The position numbers and the translations under genes were made by a program. Below are positions 20,784 through 34,066 of a stretch of DNA of 64,000 bases, piece by piece. Where the stretch lies: NCBI GenBank assembly GCA_023362775.1, contig JALMGJ010000005.1, positions 37,877,463 to 37,941,462 on the forward strand, given 5' to 3'. The DNA comes from Charina bottae. Taxonomy: Eukaryota; Chordata; Lepidosauria; Squamata; Charinaidae. Below the pieces are notes generated by a model. That model was not told the DNA's origin. It ran no database searches and was given only the letters and a program-made list of their open reading frames with translations. How positions within the stretch are numbered: the stretch's first letter is position 1; each line of letters begins with the position of its first letter.

Positions 20784-21320
20784 AGGTAATCTTGAGGCTG
20801 GGCCAGAACCAAAGAAATAATGATGCTAAGAGAGATGTATGAGCCTAGCCTGTGTATACTGTGAAAATGAGCAAGAGAGGGAGTAGCCAGGCAAATTCTG
20901 GTGCTTCTTAGAAAAGCAAGGACACCATCTCTAACTGCTCCCTCCCTCATTCATTGATCGGTGTGGGGTAGCTGGACCCCAAACCCATCACTACCTCTTT
21001 CCGAGACAGATGAGAGAAGGGAGGAGATGTTGGGTGCTCTATGATGGGTCTCTATGCTGTTTAAGTCTTCCTAAATAACCAATTATAATTGATTAAGGGA
21101 CCCCCACTAAAGGGGCTCAGTTCCACTCTCAGTTTCTGGACCAACATGGGCAGACTGGTTTCCAATTTTATAGGCAAGGGTCATGAGGCATGATGTGTAC
21201 ATTTAATTACTGCTATATAGCATCTTTTTCCTGCAACATAATAGTATTTGGTTGGATTTGACTGGCCCTCTTAGACAATTAATCCCTGTGGAGAAGATGG
21301 GCGGTAATATAAATCCAATG

Positions 21321-21364
<44 letters not shown>

Positions 21365-22540
21365 GGATTCAGGACGTATTACCAATTGCTGCCCCTGCTC
21401 TGCCTCCAGTGGGTCTTGCCAATGCCATGAGAAGATGAGCTAGATTCGCAAAAATGCTTGACCAAAAGGACCAAAATGCTTGACAAATACAGACCTAGCA
21501 GCTGTATTTGCCCAACACTCTGGACCTGGTTAGTGTGAATACAGATTCCCATGGGGTGAGGGGGGGTTAGAATGTAGCCCATTTGGTTAGTGTCAAGACT
21601 CAACGTACTATATGTCAGAAAATGCGTGTTGTGGGAACACAAGCCAAGAGTGGGAACAGCCACTGCCTTGCACCTTGCCCTGTTTTCCTCCACCAAAAAG
21701 AGCCAAACTCAGAGATGGGGGTAGAGAAGGACGTTCCAGGGGTTTCTTGCCCAGAAGGTCCTCTCCATTGTTTCTCCTGCTGTGGAGGAGAAAGATTGCT
21801 ACTTACTGGCTGGGTTCATATCACTCAGTATACCTGAAACCTGTGTCATAACACATAATTCTTGTGCTCACATAATATGCTTTGTTGAAACAATTAAACC
21901 ATATGATGCCTGAATGTTAAATTGCCCAACCCTATTTTAACCTAGCCTGGAACAGGGAGCAAAATGACCCACTATATTACATTGCTGTTTCTGTGGTTTT
22001 TTCTTCAGGATGAAGACATAGGCTGCTGGTTTTTGGGGTTACTGGTTTTCTTCAATGAACTGCTTTTTTGTCAAGACGGACATGACATTGTTAGATACAG
22101 AGATGATTAACCCTTAGTGGTTCTGCCAAGCTTTTCCTTTGGTGTGAGAGGTATATAAACTGGAAGTTACACTTCCTGCTTTGAATTCTACTTTCAGAAA
22201 TAAACTATACAGAACTGAATATATAAGTCAATGCTGCATTCAAAATATGAGCTTACACAAAACCTAGATTCCCTGAAGATGAAGTACATCAATCTCCCCC
22301 ATCCTGATGGCCTCCAGAAGGTCTGGAACAAAAATGACTATAACAGACCATTATGACAAGATGTAGCCTGTGCATGTTTAACGGTGATGTGGGGTGTATT
22401 TTGGATTTTCAAGCACCACAATCATTGTGGTGTGGCCTTTGCCAAGGCAAGGCAAGAGCTGGGAATGACTCAGATCTCTTCTATGCCTGTGGAGAAAGTA
22501 AGAACAGAGACGATGTGGTTGGCTTTGAACAGATTCCCTT
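20784..22540. other. No gene; (TAAG)n array
   Basis: Unique sequence upstream of the kinesin CpG island, with a perfect (AGTA)n array at 21322-21364. No exon recognised. Confidence 0.5.
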
Positions 22541-22544
22541 ACGC

Positions 22545-23150
22545 TTTGAGGATTCAAGCGGGAGGAGGGGCGGGGAGCATTTGTACCCTGCCGAGGGCGG
22601 AGAAAAGGGTCTCTTCCCCCTCCCTCGCCACTGCCCGGCGCTCCCTTGGGGCAACACGACGCAGTTCTGCAGCAAGGGGGCCGCCCGAACCCAAGCCAAG
22701 CTCCTCCTCCTGGTGGCTGCGGTCAACAGGCTGTTCTGGTCGCTCAGCCAATCAAACGGCGGGCAGGGCTAGTGGGCGGGGCGCTCAGTGAACCTGCAGG
22801 AACCGCGCATCCCCAGAGAGCGCAGCATCAGCACCACAAGCCAGAGAAGACCGTGAGACGCCCCTCATCTCTGCTAGCCGGTATAGCCGGAGCTTTGCCA
22901 ATGGTAGTGCCAGTCCCAGCCTCTCCCCATCAAGAGCGGATTGCGGAAAGCCTTTGAGGTAAGTCGTAGCCCTTCCATTGTCCCGTAGGATTCCTGAGCT
23001 GCCGCCCTGCTCTTTCGCAGCGCTGGCTCCTAGGGGATCAGATCCGCGTGGCGGGGCGGGGGGGAGCTGGCGACCTCGGGAGCCCCGTCTCTCGTGGATC
23101 TTAGCCGTTCTGCAGTGTCTAGGCGTGTGCAGTGTCTAGTTGCGCATCGC
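22545..23150 (+). promoter_or_regulatory. CpG-island promoter of the kinesin-3 gene
   Basis: A ~600-bp stretch rich in G+C and CpG, unlike the AT-rich surroundings. It has a CCAAT box at 22748-22752 (GCCAATCAAACGG), a GC box GGGCGGGG at 22774-22781 and another at about 22563-22576. No TATA box at the expected spacing. It sits immediately upstream of, and overlaps, the non-coding exon that ends at 22958. Confidence 0.8.
22790..22958 (+). other. KIF1A: Non-coding exon 1 of the kinesin-3 gene (start approximate)
   Basis: Sequence downstream of the CCAAT and GC boxes ends at a consensus donor TTTGAG|GTAAGT. Together with the acceptor at 38408 this gives a plausible 5' UTR exon and a 15.4-kb first intron, the usual layout for this kinesin family. 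The transcription start is inferred from the promoter boxes only. Confidence 0.6.
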
Positions 23151-25988
23151 TCTCCCTCGGCGCTGGCTGGGTTTCAAGAAAAGACAATGGAATGGACCAA
23201 GCTCCGGGCGATGCCTCTTTGAATTCACTGAGGTCGGGAAACAATGGTGTGTATGTGTGCTTGTCTAGTCATCAAGCCCTGCACCTAGCCATCGTTTCTA
23301 GGAAGAATTAAAAGGCAACACAGTGCCGGATTTTTTATTTTTTCCCCAATCAGAAGGCAGAGCATTCGGGTGTGTGCATCCATGTATGTGTGTGAGTGAT
23401 GTCATGGCCAGTACGGGTAGCAGGAAAAAGGGCATTATAGTGGAAAACAGTTGGGTGCAAGCCCTTAGCAAAAGAAATTGCTTGCGGACCATGTAGTATT
23501 CAGATACGGAGGCTGATCCCCTTGCTTGCGGCTTTTCCTTTATTGGAGAGGCAAAACACCCAGTTATAAGGCCTTTGGTATAATCCAGCCTCCTGTGTGC
23601 TTTCATCATTCGTTATTTTTCTTGATCCATCAGAAAGAGGGAGACACCCTTTCTCTCTGGGCAGGTCCTAGGCTTTTGCTCTTCTGAGACACTCTTATTG
23701 TTAGTGGCAGATTAATCATTAGGTGAGCTTCTGACATACATCCAGCCTGGAAAAACGAATGCATTGGTAATAAACACCACCCCACCCCACATGTCCTGCA
23801 CCAATAGCTGTGACTTAAGGCCATAAAGAGAATGCAGAGTCATGAGGACTGGGCAAGGACCCTCCAGTCCATGAAATGCATATTCTGAGCTGCAATAATC
23901 ACCATAATTAACTTAATTCCAGGGTTTGACCGAAACACACTTTTTATTGAAACACCTTTTGAAAAAGGAGGGGGTTAATATTCAAAATGTCTGCCTGTGG
24001 ATAACAGATTAGTTTCATTCATATCTGCTTATGGAAAAGACTAGTTATTTATAGCATCATTTTCTTTATGGGTGTTCTGGGGGCCCTGCAAAATCTTCAA
24101 AGGCATTTTAGACGAAACCTGTGACATAATGTATATCCTTTAAAAATGCTACCCTATAAGATTATGTTGGAACAGTTCTGATAGTAGTTAAACAAAGGTG
24201 AGTGCTCTGTCATCTGTCACAGCTGAGGAAGGGGAAATGTCTTCAGAACCTTTTTTAAAAAAGAGGTCTGGTGTGAGTGAAGGATCTGGTGGGATGTCAT
24301 GTCAGCCATTTTACATGAATTAGAGCCCGCACTGCTGTAGCAACAGTATCACCACTGGATTATATGCTGGTATTACAGCATCTCAGGGTCCTACTTCTTC
24401 CGAGGGAATGTTTATTTATACAGTATGAAAACTGCTTGTCCTCTGTCTTAAAGAAAAATATCTGGTGGCACATTGAAACTAACTTTTAAGAAGCTTTATA
24501 TATAAACATAATATATATACATAATGGTGTAAGTTGGTTGAATTTGGGAGTTTCCGAGGCAGAGGGGAATAAATCTAAAGTATAAGCATTTGTACTATGA
24601 TTGGATATAGCACCTAGTTTAAGCATCATAGGATACTACATCAATTGTCTGAGAGTTCCAGAGAGTGGAAATTTTGATGAGAGAATGGAAATCTTGCTTT
24701 CAGGAAGAAATTATGCATCTTCCTCAATAATTTTGGAATCTTCTAGGCATGAGATATGTGGCAGAGATGATATTTCTGGAAGGACAAATATAGGGGCAGT
24801 TTACATGATCTCCTTAGAAGTGACACAAGGCCATTTTAGGAACAGCTTGGCTGCAGAAACATGGCTGAATATATTGACTTGTGCTAGTGTGCAATGACTT
24901 GAGTAACATATGTCTACTTTCTCCCACCTTGAAGCATGGTAGAAGAATTGGAATTGGAAATATGAAGAAAGGGTATGCTTTGTATTCTAGAGATGTTAGA
25001 TGGAAATACAAGTGGAAGTAAATATGATAATTTTCTAAGCTAATTTGTGCATGCTATTTGGGCAGACATTTGCCAACAGTACCTTCAGCATTGTGGATCT
25101 GCTGTCAATGCTAGTGGTACCCTTTGGGTGATTAATGACTGCCTGCTTTTCTCACTGTCAGGAGAAGGGAAGGTCAACTTAGGGTTGTAAGCCACATGCA
25201 GTATAATGAGCGAAGGAGTGTATTTCACTCTGAATCTTACATAAAGCAGATAATCACTATGTAGAATGCAATCCTCTAGTTGCTCTTTTTGTCTCAATTT
25301 TTGTTTTGCTTCACCTTTTAAAAACTGCCACTGAAATGGTGACCATATTATTCATTTTTTCAGCACAAGCTTTGAGTCTTCTGAGAGATGCAAGTACAGG
25401 CTTATCCACAATAGCCTTTTGACAAGGTTACATTCCAGCTATACAATATTTTATCTTATTATTAATGAAGCTGCCAGTCTAACACATAATGCAAGGAAAT
25501 TAATTCAGGGAGGTTTTTAATTCAAAGTGTGTAAATTTCCATTTAAAACTGAATTGTAGAGGTATAGTTCTAGTTGGCAGCAGTTAATTCCTGGATTTCT
25601 TTTAATGTGTCTCTTCATGTCCCTAATTAGACTAAGCTTAGTGGTTTACACATTCCGAGTTTTACATGCTCTTCAGGTGAGTGGGACTAGGGTCACTGAT
25701 AAACTATTGCAAAGGAGGGGGGAGTTAATAGGGTTAGGGTTAAATACAACAAGTTAATGCAAACTTCAGCTAATTGGATTCTGACAAGAAAAGTTGTATG
25801 GATGGCAGCAGTTCCAGGTCTCAGGTCCATAGATGTTATTATATTTTCCTTTTATTGTGTTAGCTTTTGACCACACTGTAGAAAGACAAACATCCTTTGT
25901 CCTTACCATGCAAATATTTAAATTCTGTTCATAGACATTGTCTTGCTACATGTATTCATTGCAGAAATTTGATCCATAAATACTGTAA

Positions 25989-26032
<44 letters not shown>

Positions 26033-26105
26033 CAACAACTTTATTGTCATCCCACTATACACTATACACCAAGTGCACAATAGAATGAAATTTCGTTGCA
26101 GTTGG
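25989..26105 (+). repeat. (AAT)n array beside a short LINE-like tail
   Basis: (AAT)n to 26030, then AACAACAACTTTATTGTCAT...AATGAAATTTCGTTGCAG, which looks like the 3' end of a non-LTR element in inverted orientation. Family not identified. Confidence 0.5.
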
Positions 26106-26861
26106 CTTTAATATAAAGTGTATGTTAGAGAAGCAGTGGAAATGTAAGGTCCTGCCTTATATTGAGTCAGATTGTTGGTTCACCTAAGATAGCATTATAT
26201 TCTATGACCAGCCTGAAAAAAAACTGTTCCTGGGAATGCCTGAGAATTAACTTCAGGTATTATATATATATAAAGCATGTGCTCTGCTGTTAAGCTAAGG
26301 CTGCTTCCCCTACTTCTAATTCTGTTTGTCATAAAAACTGTGTGCGTAAAAAATGAATCACAATCTGAATAGAGTGAATTGGCTTCAGAAAAGGCAAATA
26401 CTACGTTGAACAAAGGAATTAGCTGTACAGCTCAGCACAGATTTGGTCTCAGCTAGAATTTTCTGTCCAGTTTCTGATAATAGCATTTTGTATGTAGAGC
26501 AAACAAACTGGAGACACTTCAAAGAAGGAGAAGGAGAACAACTATTTCAATTTTCAAATATTTATAAGGGTATCATTAAGATAAAGGGGAATAACAATAC
26601 AACCATGTATGGATAAAAACTGCAGCATTACACTTTAGAATGTATGAGAGGAAACAAAAGCATAGAGACTAAGAATAATTGGGCAGTGGAAGAAATGATC
26701 AAAATAAATTATATTTTCTCCTGAGATTTTAATTAGACTGGAAATACCATCTGTTGGAAATAGTTGGAAAAATCACTCAACTATTGGGAAACTGAACTGG
26801 AATGCCCTCTGAGTCATTCAAATTAATAAAAATCTGTAAGTGTTAGTTGGGACAGTAGCGA

Positions 26862-29446
26862 TTGTCTCAGTCTCCCTGCTGCATAGCAACCTCTCTGCGG
26901 AAGCTCCTGGACTCTGCGGCTGGGCTGGTGGTGGAGTTCCCCAGGCTTATGGTACTGGAGGATTTTAACCTGCTTTCTCTGGGGGCAGAGTCTGAGCCAG
27001 CTTAGGAGTTCATGGCCACCATGGTGGCCATGGAGCTGATCTAGGTCATTGAGGACCTGACAGATGACAAAGGTCATATACCAGATTGGTTTTTCTGTTG
27101 GGGCAGTGGCAGTGTGATGTGGAATTGGGGGAACTATTATCATCCCCTGTCATGGTCAGATCAGTCTCTGGTTGCCCTGCAGTTCTCTGGGGCTGCTCCT
27201 CACCACAGGGAGGCTGGTCCTATTTGATTGGTCTGCCCTAGGTGACTTATGGGCCCCACTGGGTTCTGGAGGGAGGTTGGGGTTGTTCCTAAAGGTCTGG
27301 TGCACGATCCAACCAAAGCTTTGGTTGCTGCCCAGAATGGGGAGTCAGAGGAGGCCTTGGATCGGATCATGCCTATGCAGCCTCTCTCCTTCCAGGTATC
27401 CCGAAGCTCCCCTTGGTTTACAGAGGAACTGAAGGAGATGAAATGGGAGAAGAAATGCCTAGAGCACCATGGCAGTAACGGCAGTGAAGTGTCAATATTT
27501 CTCCACCCTTACTGTGTCCATGGTTATCTGTCTGGTGGCCTTGTTCAAGGTAACCCAGGCCCTCCTGGGGAGGGCTGCTTTGGAGGTTCACCTGCAAGGT
27601 TGCTGTGAGGAATTTGCTAGGCATCTGTTGGATAAAGTTGCTTGGATTTGCTCCAAGTTGGACTCTAGCCTTGAGGTAGTTCCCATGGAAGTGACAGAGG
27701 CTCAGTCTAGCTTGGTTATCTGGGAGAAGTTTGGACCTGTTAGTCCTGATGAAGTCGACAGGGTTCTTGGACCTGTAAGCTCGGCCGCCTACATATATAT
27801 TAGACCACTGTCACTTCTGGCTCACTAAGGCTTCCCAGGAGGTGGCATGTGGTTGGGTTTTGGTGGTGGTTAATTCTTCTTTGAGGGAGGGGGTGGTCCC
27901 ACCATTAATTAAGGAGGTGGTGATGCTCCCCCTCCTCAAGAAGCCATTGATAGAACGAATCATGCTGACAGTTGTCATCTAGTCTCCAACCTTCCTTTTT
28001 TAGGGAAGGTTGTTGAGAAGGTGGTCATGAGGCATTTTCAGATAATGCTGAAGGAAGTGGATTATCTGGATCTCTTTCAGTCAGGTTTCAGACCTGAGTA
28101 TGGGACCAAAACAGCACTGATCACACTTGTGGATGCTCTCTAGTGGAAGTGAGATGGTGGTGGTGCATCCATCTTGGCCCTCCTTGACCTCTCAGCAGCA
28201 ATCAGGATATTCTTCTGGACAGGCTTTGGGGTTAGGAGTGGGCAGCACTGTGTTGCATTGGCTTCCTTTTTTCCTCCAAGGCCAATTCCAGACTGCGTTG
28301 ATGGCAGGGAAAGAGGTCTAGCCCACAGCCCCTGCTTTTCAGGGTGCCTCAGGGCTCAACACTATCTCCACTCCTATTTAACATCTACATTAAACTACTG
28401 GGTGAGGTCATTTGCCAGTATGCTGATGATACCCAGCTTTTACATCTCTGTTCTGGGCTGACCAAGAGATGCTGTGGAGGCTATCTCAGTGTCTGGAGGC
28501 TGGGGGGGGGGGGGAGGTTGAATGGAGAAGAACTGGCTTCAGCTCAACCTAGTAAAACTGATTGGCTCTGGGTTTTAGGGCCAGATTGGTCTTTCTGTTG
28601 GGGCAATGGCAATGTGGTTCCGGGAACTTTCTATATCTTGCTCTGGATGGGGAGTGCATTGGGCATTATCCCAATCAGAACTGGTGCGCAGTTTGGGGGT
28701 GTGCAAGGAATAAGTGGTAGCCGTGACTAGGAGGGCTTTTTGCACAGCTTCATATTGTGTGCCAATTATGCTCTTTCTTGGACCAGGAGCTCTTTTTACA
28801 GTCACTCATGTTTTAGCCACCTCCCAAGAGGACCACTGCAATGCGCTGTACATGGGGCTGTCCTTGAAGATCATCCAGAAGCTGCAGCTGGTTTAAAATA
28901 TTGTGGCATGGGCACTTTTGATGAGTGCATGTTACACCTTTGCTCTGTGAGCTGCACTGGCTGGTCGTATACTTCTGGGTGCAGTTCAAGGTGCTGGTGG
29001 TAACCTATAAAGCCCTTCATGGCATTGAACTGGGTTATTTGTGGAACCGCTTCTCCCCAATTATTTCTACCTGTCCCATTAGATTCGACAGAATAGGCAT
29101 GTCATCTGGTGGGGCCCAGGAAGAGAGTCTCTTCTGTCATTGTGCCTGCCCTGTGGAACATCATCCCCACAGAGAGATTGGCTCTGGCCCTGTTGGCCTT
29201 GAAGACATGGCTGTGCTCCCAGGTTTGGGGGTCAGATTGTCAGTTAGACTGTGTGAGATGGTTGTGTTAATCATGGTTCAATTGGTTTTTCGCCTTGCTT
29301 GCCAGTTATGTATTTTATTTTCAGTGTTGTGTTTTTTAACTGTTGTTAGCTGCCCAGAGTCACCACAGTGCGATGGGTGGCCATATGAATAGATAGATAA
29401 AAATGAATGAATGAATGAATGAATGAATGAATGAATGAATAAATGA
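26862..29446 (+). mobile_element. L2-type LINE, old decayed copy
   Basis: Order of relics: endonuclease C-terminal part (RLMVLEDFNLLS near 26950, SDQSLVALQFSGAA near 27155), linker, reverse transcriptase (FLGKVVEKVV near 28010, LFQSGFRPEYGTKTALI near 28075, ASILALLDLSAA near 28170, PQGSTLSPLLFNIYIKLLGE and QYADDTQL near 28345-28435), and a 3' end CTGCCCAGAGTCACC followed by (GAAT)n. Many stops and frameshifts and a poly-G run at 28502-28513 mark it as old. It matches the copies at 41385 and 48058. Confidence 0.88.
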
Positions 29447-32400
29447 ATATTCTAGTGCATCATGTTGTCTATATTAGAATCTGCTTTGATTAGTTTTTGT
29501 GATACTTTAAACTTCAAGACTTAAAGTATTTTTTCAGTTCAAGTAATGTTGCCTTTTCAGTTTGGTTTAGATTAGTTTTTTACAATGGGTAATTTCCAGA
29601 TGTGCTAGACTACAGTTCTTAGCATCCCTAGCCAGCTGTATTTGGTGGGAGTTGTGATTGGCACTTCTGGAGGACACCCAATTGGGAAAAACTGGTCTAG
29701 ACATTTATGAGTTTTACTTTACTCATCCGTAGCAACTTAGTCTAGGCTTAAGAATAAATAAGTAACAATGCTGAATGCAGTAAAATAAAGGATCTCTCTA
29801 TCTCTGTCTCTGTCTCTGTCTCTGTCTCTGTCTCTGTCTCTGTCTCTGTCTCTGTCTCTGTCTCTGTCTCTGTCTCTCTATCTTTGAATTATGCAGCGAA
29901 ATATTAGTCAGTTTACAGTATTGCATTTCCTATACAGCTGCAAATTGAATTCTTAGTGAGCATTTATGTACGGTGCTGCCTATTTTCTTTACCTATTATC
30001 TCTGTAAAAAAAAAGACTGAAGAGCTATTGTTAAAGCAACAATAATAATGGAAGATTCTGGCAGGGGGACCCAGAAAATTCAGAAGGAAGCCAGCCCTTC
30101 CAAGTCACAGACACCGAATCTGGGATGTTCCTAACAGTTCAAAAACCTCAGTAGAACTCAAAAGTTTACTATTGTTCACTCACTCTAAAAACTTTCTAGT
30201 GGGGTAATAGCTTTGCTGCATTGGGGGATATAGTTAGACAGCAAAGAACGTCCCTTTTAAAAATGGGTGTGATTATGTTAAGTAGTAGGATCCATATAGA
30301 TATTACTCTTTTAACTAGTCTGCTTCTTTTTCCCTTTATGTTTTTGGATGTTTTTGATGCTGCTTTTTATTTCCTGCTTAGCAAATGGAATGAAGTTACT
30401 CCTCCCACTCCAGTGATGGCTATTGTGTTCAGTGGGCAGCAACTGAGAAAGTGATGTAGCTCAGAACACAAAGAATCAGATAAAAGCAGTTCCCTGCAGA
30501 ACCAAGAAATTGTCTGCTTAGATATGCTGTTGAACTGTTTCTCCCGCCATCCTTTATTATAGGCAATGCCGACTGGGAGTTGGAGTTCAACAACCTCTGG
30601 AGGGTGGCATGTTGCGTACCCATGGTAAAACGTTGACATCAGCCCCAACTCACTTTCCACATTAATTCATTACATCCAATAATGAAGCATCTTGCATAAA
30701 AACAGTTCCAGTTATTTGTTGTACAAGCAAATTGGAGGTACCCAAAATGTTGTAGTGTGCAGTGTTCCTGTTCAGGGTTGTAGCTAGATTGGAATAGATA
30801 TTCCAGTCTATTTTCTTTCCCTCTCCCTATATTGGATTTTCATATATTCCTCCAACCCTGCTTTCCTCTTTTAGTTTCCTGTAATGAAAAGCATTAGGTT
30901 GTATTTCTGCAAATTATGAAGACCCACACATCCACAAGACTATGTTTCTTCTGTTTGTGCACATGGCACACAGTGAAATTAATACATTCCATAGGCTTAC
31001 TGTGTAAATATCTGTGGAATCTGGCATAGCTTTCTGCTATTACTTTCACCACTGACACATTTCTGATCTACCATTACAGCTCATACAATATATCCACAAT
31101 AAATGGGCTCATCTTACCTCCTGGCCCAATGCTCAAGAGAAAAGCTAGTTTCCAGCACCTTATGAAAGGCTGGCAGGGTTGGGGCCTTCTGAATCTTGGG
31201 GGGGGGTGTGTGCTTTCCACAGGGCATGTACAGCAACAGAGAAGGCCTATGTTCTGGATCCCATCAGATGACATTGTTTAATAGAAAGGACCCAGAGCAT
31301 ATCTGTCCTGTCAGATTTTGTGAGATGGTGTGATGGCCCTGGGTTCTTTGTCCCAATAAAGACTTCCTCACACAGAATGAGCTTTAATAAGGAAACATGC
31401 AAACCCTAACATCGGTGAAGATCTGAATGCCTCTTCCCGCCAAACGATTTAGTTTTGTGAGTCCCCCCCCCCCTTAGTTCAGTTGTTCTGTCAATGGTGT
31501 CAGTTTCCTCCTCGTGAATGACTGAGTTCATTCCTCTCAGTTGACTTTGATGGCTGGTAGGTTGATGTGTATTAACTGGCTTACGTGGCTGGATGGAAGG
31601 TTCCGATGGGGAACCTTACAGATGGGCAGAAATAATTAGAGACAGATGATCCTACATGCATGACTCCCTACACACATACTTAGAAGGAAATCCTATTGAC
31701 TTCATTGGACTTATTCCCAAGTAAACATATAGAGAGTCAGAGCCTAAAATTACATTAAAATAACTGCAGCAGATAAACCCATCCTTAGTGGGCAACAACT
31801 TTTTTCATCAAATGTGTATCCACAAATCTGCCCTTAGTGAAATAATGCACATGTACAGCTTTGGGCTTTCACAAAGAAAAATTGCCAGAAAGGAGAAAAG
31901 AGATGTTTAATCCCTTCATTTCCTGCTGGACAGTTAAATCTTCAACCCCCTCCCCTAATACTCCTTCTATGTGTCAGAGTCCCGTTTAAGAAAAAATAAA
32001 TAAAAGGTCTGGATGGCATTTGCAGGGGAGAATCATCTGAAATTATGACTTTGTGACATTCTTTCAGGGATATGAAGAATGTTATCATACTGTGCGTGCC
32101 CCATCCCCCAAGTTCTCATGGCTAAACAATCCCAATTCTTTCAATCTCTCTTTTATGGGACTAGTACCTAGTTCCTTAATTATCGTTCTGGCCCTTCTCT
32201 CAGTCCTTTCCAGTTTGTCTTAAACTTTCTGTAAGTAAAAGGACATATTACTCAGAGGTCCAGAATTATTATTTCCTGGAATCTGGAAACAAGATACCTC
32301 TTTTCAGCCAAAACTGCACTTGCAGGTATCTAATATCTGCCAGAGACATGTGGGTACATAATTAATTTTCATTTTATTGCAACATATTTGGACATAACCA

Positions 32401-33234
32401 CTCATTTTTTGGACATAACCAACCATTTTTTTTATTTTTAAATATTGTGTGATGTTTGGATGGTGCAGTATACTGGGTAGCCTATTGCTAAATAATAGGT
32501 GCATTCTTCAGGGCTTGATCTCCCACAACAACCTTGAAAAGTAATTTAATTTTTCAGCACTAAGTGAAAACATATCCCAGAAGGCAGTGAATGTGTGATC
32601 CTTGTTAGTATAGTTGAAACATCTAGCAATTTAGCATTTTACTTCTGCAAGAATCTGTTTATTCAAAACTGATGATTAAAAATTTAAAAATCCACTCGTG
32701 CTTAGTCTAGTCACTTCTATGCTACCACCATTTCTATTTCAATCTCCCAACCTCTCCCCAAACAATTTAAAGTATACCTTGATCATCTTTACTTCTGCCA
32801 ACCTCAAAACATAGAAACTGTGCAGAGAATACCACGAGCTAAGCAGTGCTCATCCTCCAGCCGACCAATAGGAGAGTATAAAGTAGGTAATCCAACTAGT
32901 GTCTTACCCCCCTGAAGCTTTTGCCAGTCATGGAGTAACCTCCCCCCCCACACAAAAAAACCCTCAGTCCCCTCAGCCCCATTCCACACAAATGGGAAAC
33001 AAAACTACTAGTACCTGCCAACCATGTTTTCAGTACATGTGTGCATTTGTCTGCTGCTTTGGGGGGAAAAAAACTGAGAAGTTGCTATACATGGAAATTT
33101 CATGGCTACCAACCTATCATTTTTCTGTTGCATTTTAAAACTCCTATAAGTTGTGAAGGTGAAATATTAGAATATCAACCATTTTGCAACCTGATGCTTT
33201 CCCTAACAGATGTAACCGTGATAATATATTGCTA
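29447..33234. other. Intronic sequence with scattered short repeats
   Basis: 29590-29700 and 30553-30630 carry pieces of the common GGGAGTTG(T/G)AGT(C/T)CAAC-type hAT-like non-autonomous repeat. 32130-32220 (CAATTCTTTCAATCTCTC...GGCCCTTCTCTCAGTCC) resembles a CR1 3' end. 31120-31310 is an unclassified moderately GC-rich repeat-like block. No exons seen. Confidence 0.45.
29797..29880. repeat. (TCTCTG)n hexanucleotide array
   Basis: About 13 near-perfect copies of TCTCTG inside intron 1 of the kinesin gene. Confidence 0.95.
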
Positions 33235-33330
33235 CGGTGCCTATATTGTTGTAACCCGCCCAGAGTCCCTTGCAAGGGAGATGGGCGGGGAATAAATTGA
33301 AATAATAAATAAAAATAAATAAATAAAATA
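33235..33330 (+). repeat. L2/CR1-type LINE 3' tail
   Basis: TAACCCGCCCAGAGTCCC...GGGAGATGGGCGGGGAATAAAT followed by AATAAATAAA: the conserved LINE terminus, here as an extremely 5'-truncated copy. Confidence 0.75.
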
Positions 33331-33837
33331 TTGAGGGACAGGGTAAAATGAATTCTAAACAATACAGGGAACCTCCAAGAAAAGGAAGCTGAATCTGTAC
33401 TAGGAGAAGAAGAAAGCTGCTTTGAAGCCAGGAGGCAAAGTAAAGTGAGAGTTCTCATGTGTGGGAAAACAGAGTTCCACTAATTGGAAAATAGACACAG
33501 TGATTCAAAGAAAAGAATAGCTTTCCTTTGATTTCAAATATACCAGAGAAGAACCAGAAATAAATCAACTTATCTCTCAAAAACAGACCAACATAGAGAT
33601 CAAACAGGTCCAGAGCTGATTTGGAAGTGGTGCAAACTCTTATGTAGAAATGGCCGGTACTAGTCAATAAAGGCTTTGATGAGATTGCTTAGTGGTTTAT
33701 AGCCAGCTATTAAATTAGTATTTTGGATGGCAATTTTGTTCTTCCTCATGGTAGATTTTCAATGCCTTCCATATGAATGTGATGCACATTCTGTTAGTCT
33801 TAACTTATGAGTGGGCCCTTTAAGATAAACATCTTGT

Positions 33838-34066
33838 AAAAGGTAAAGGTTCCCCCCGCACATTTGTGCAGTCGTGTCCGACTCTAGGGGCCGGTGCTCA
33901 TCTATTCATCTACTTGCATTTGCATGCTTTCGAATTGCTAGGTTGGCAAGAGCTGGGGCGAATGCGGGAGCTCACTCCGTCACGCGGGGCTAGGGATTCG
34001 AACCTCCGAACTTGCGATCTTCCGATCGACAAGCCTGGCGTCTTACCCACTGAGCCACCACGCCTC
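33838..34066 (-). repeat. tRNA-derived SINE with internal deletion
   Basis: Both the tRNA head and the BovB-like tail are present, but about 100 bp in the middle is missing: GGTGCTCATCT joins directly to ATTCATCTACTTGC. The CATCT shared at the join suggests deletion by microhomology, or copying of an already deleted RNA. Confidence 0.88.

Noticed and set aside
21203..21385. Small protein with LLTY repeats
   Set aside because: It is translation of a TTAC/TAAG microsatellite.
22353..22957. Frames of 60-139 codons across the CpG island
   Set aside because: GC-rich promoter and 5' UTR sequence; no similarity to known proteins and no conserved start.
29797..29880. CRISPR-like regular repeat
   Set aside because: It is a hexanucleotide microsatellite with no spacers, in a vertebrate intron.
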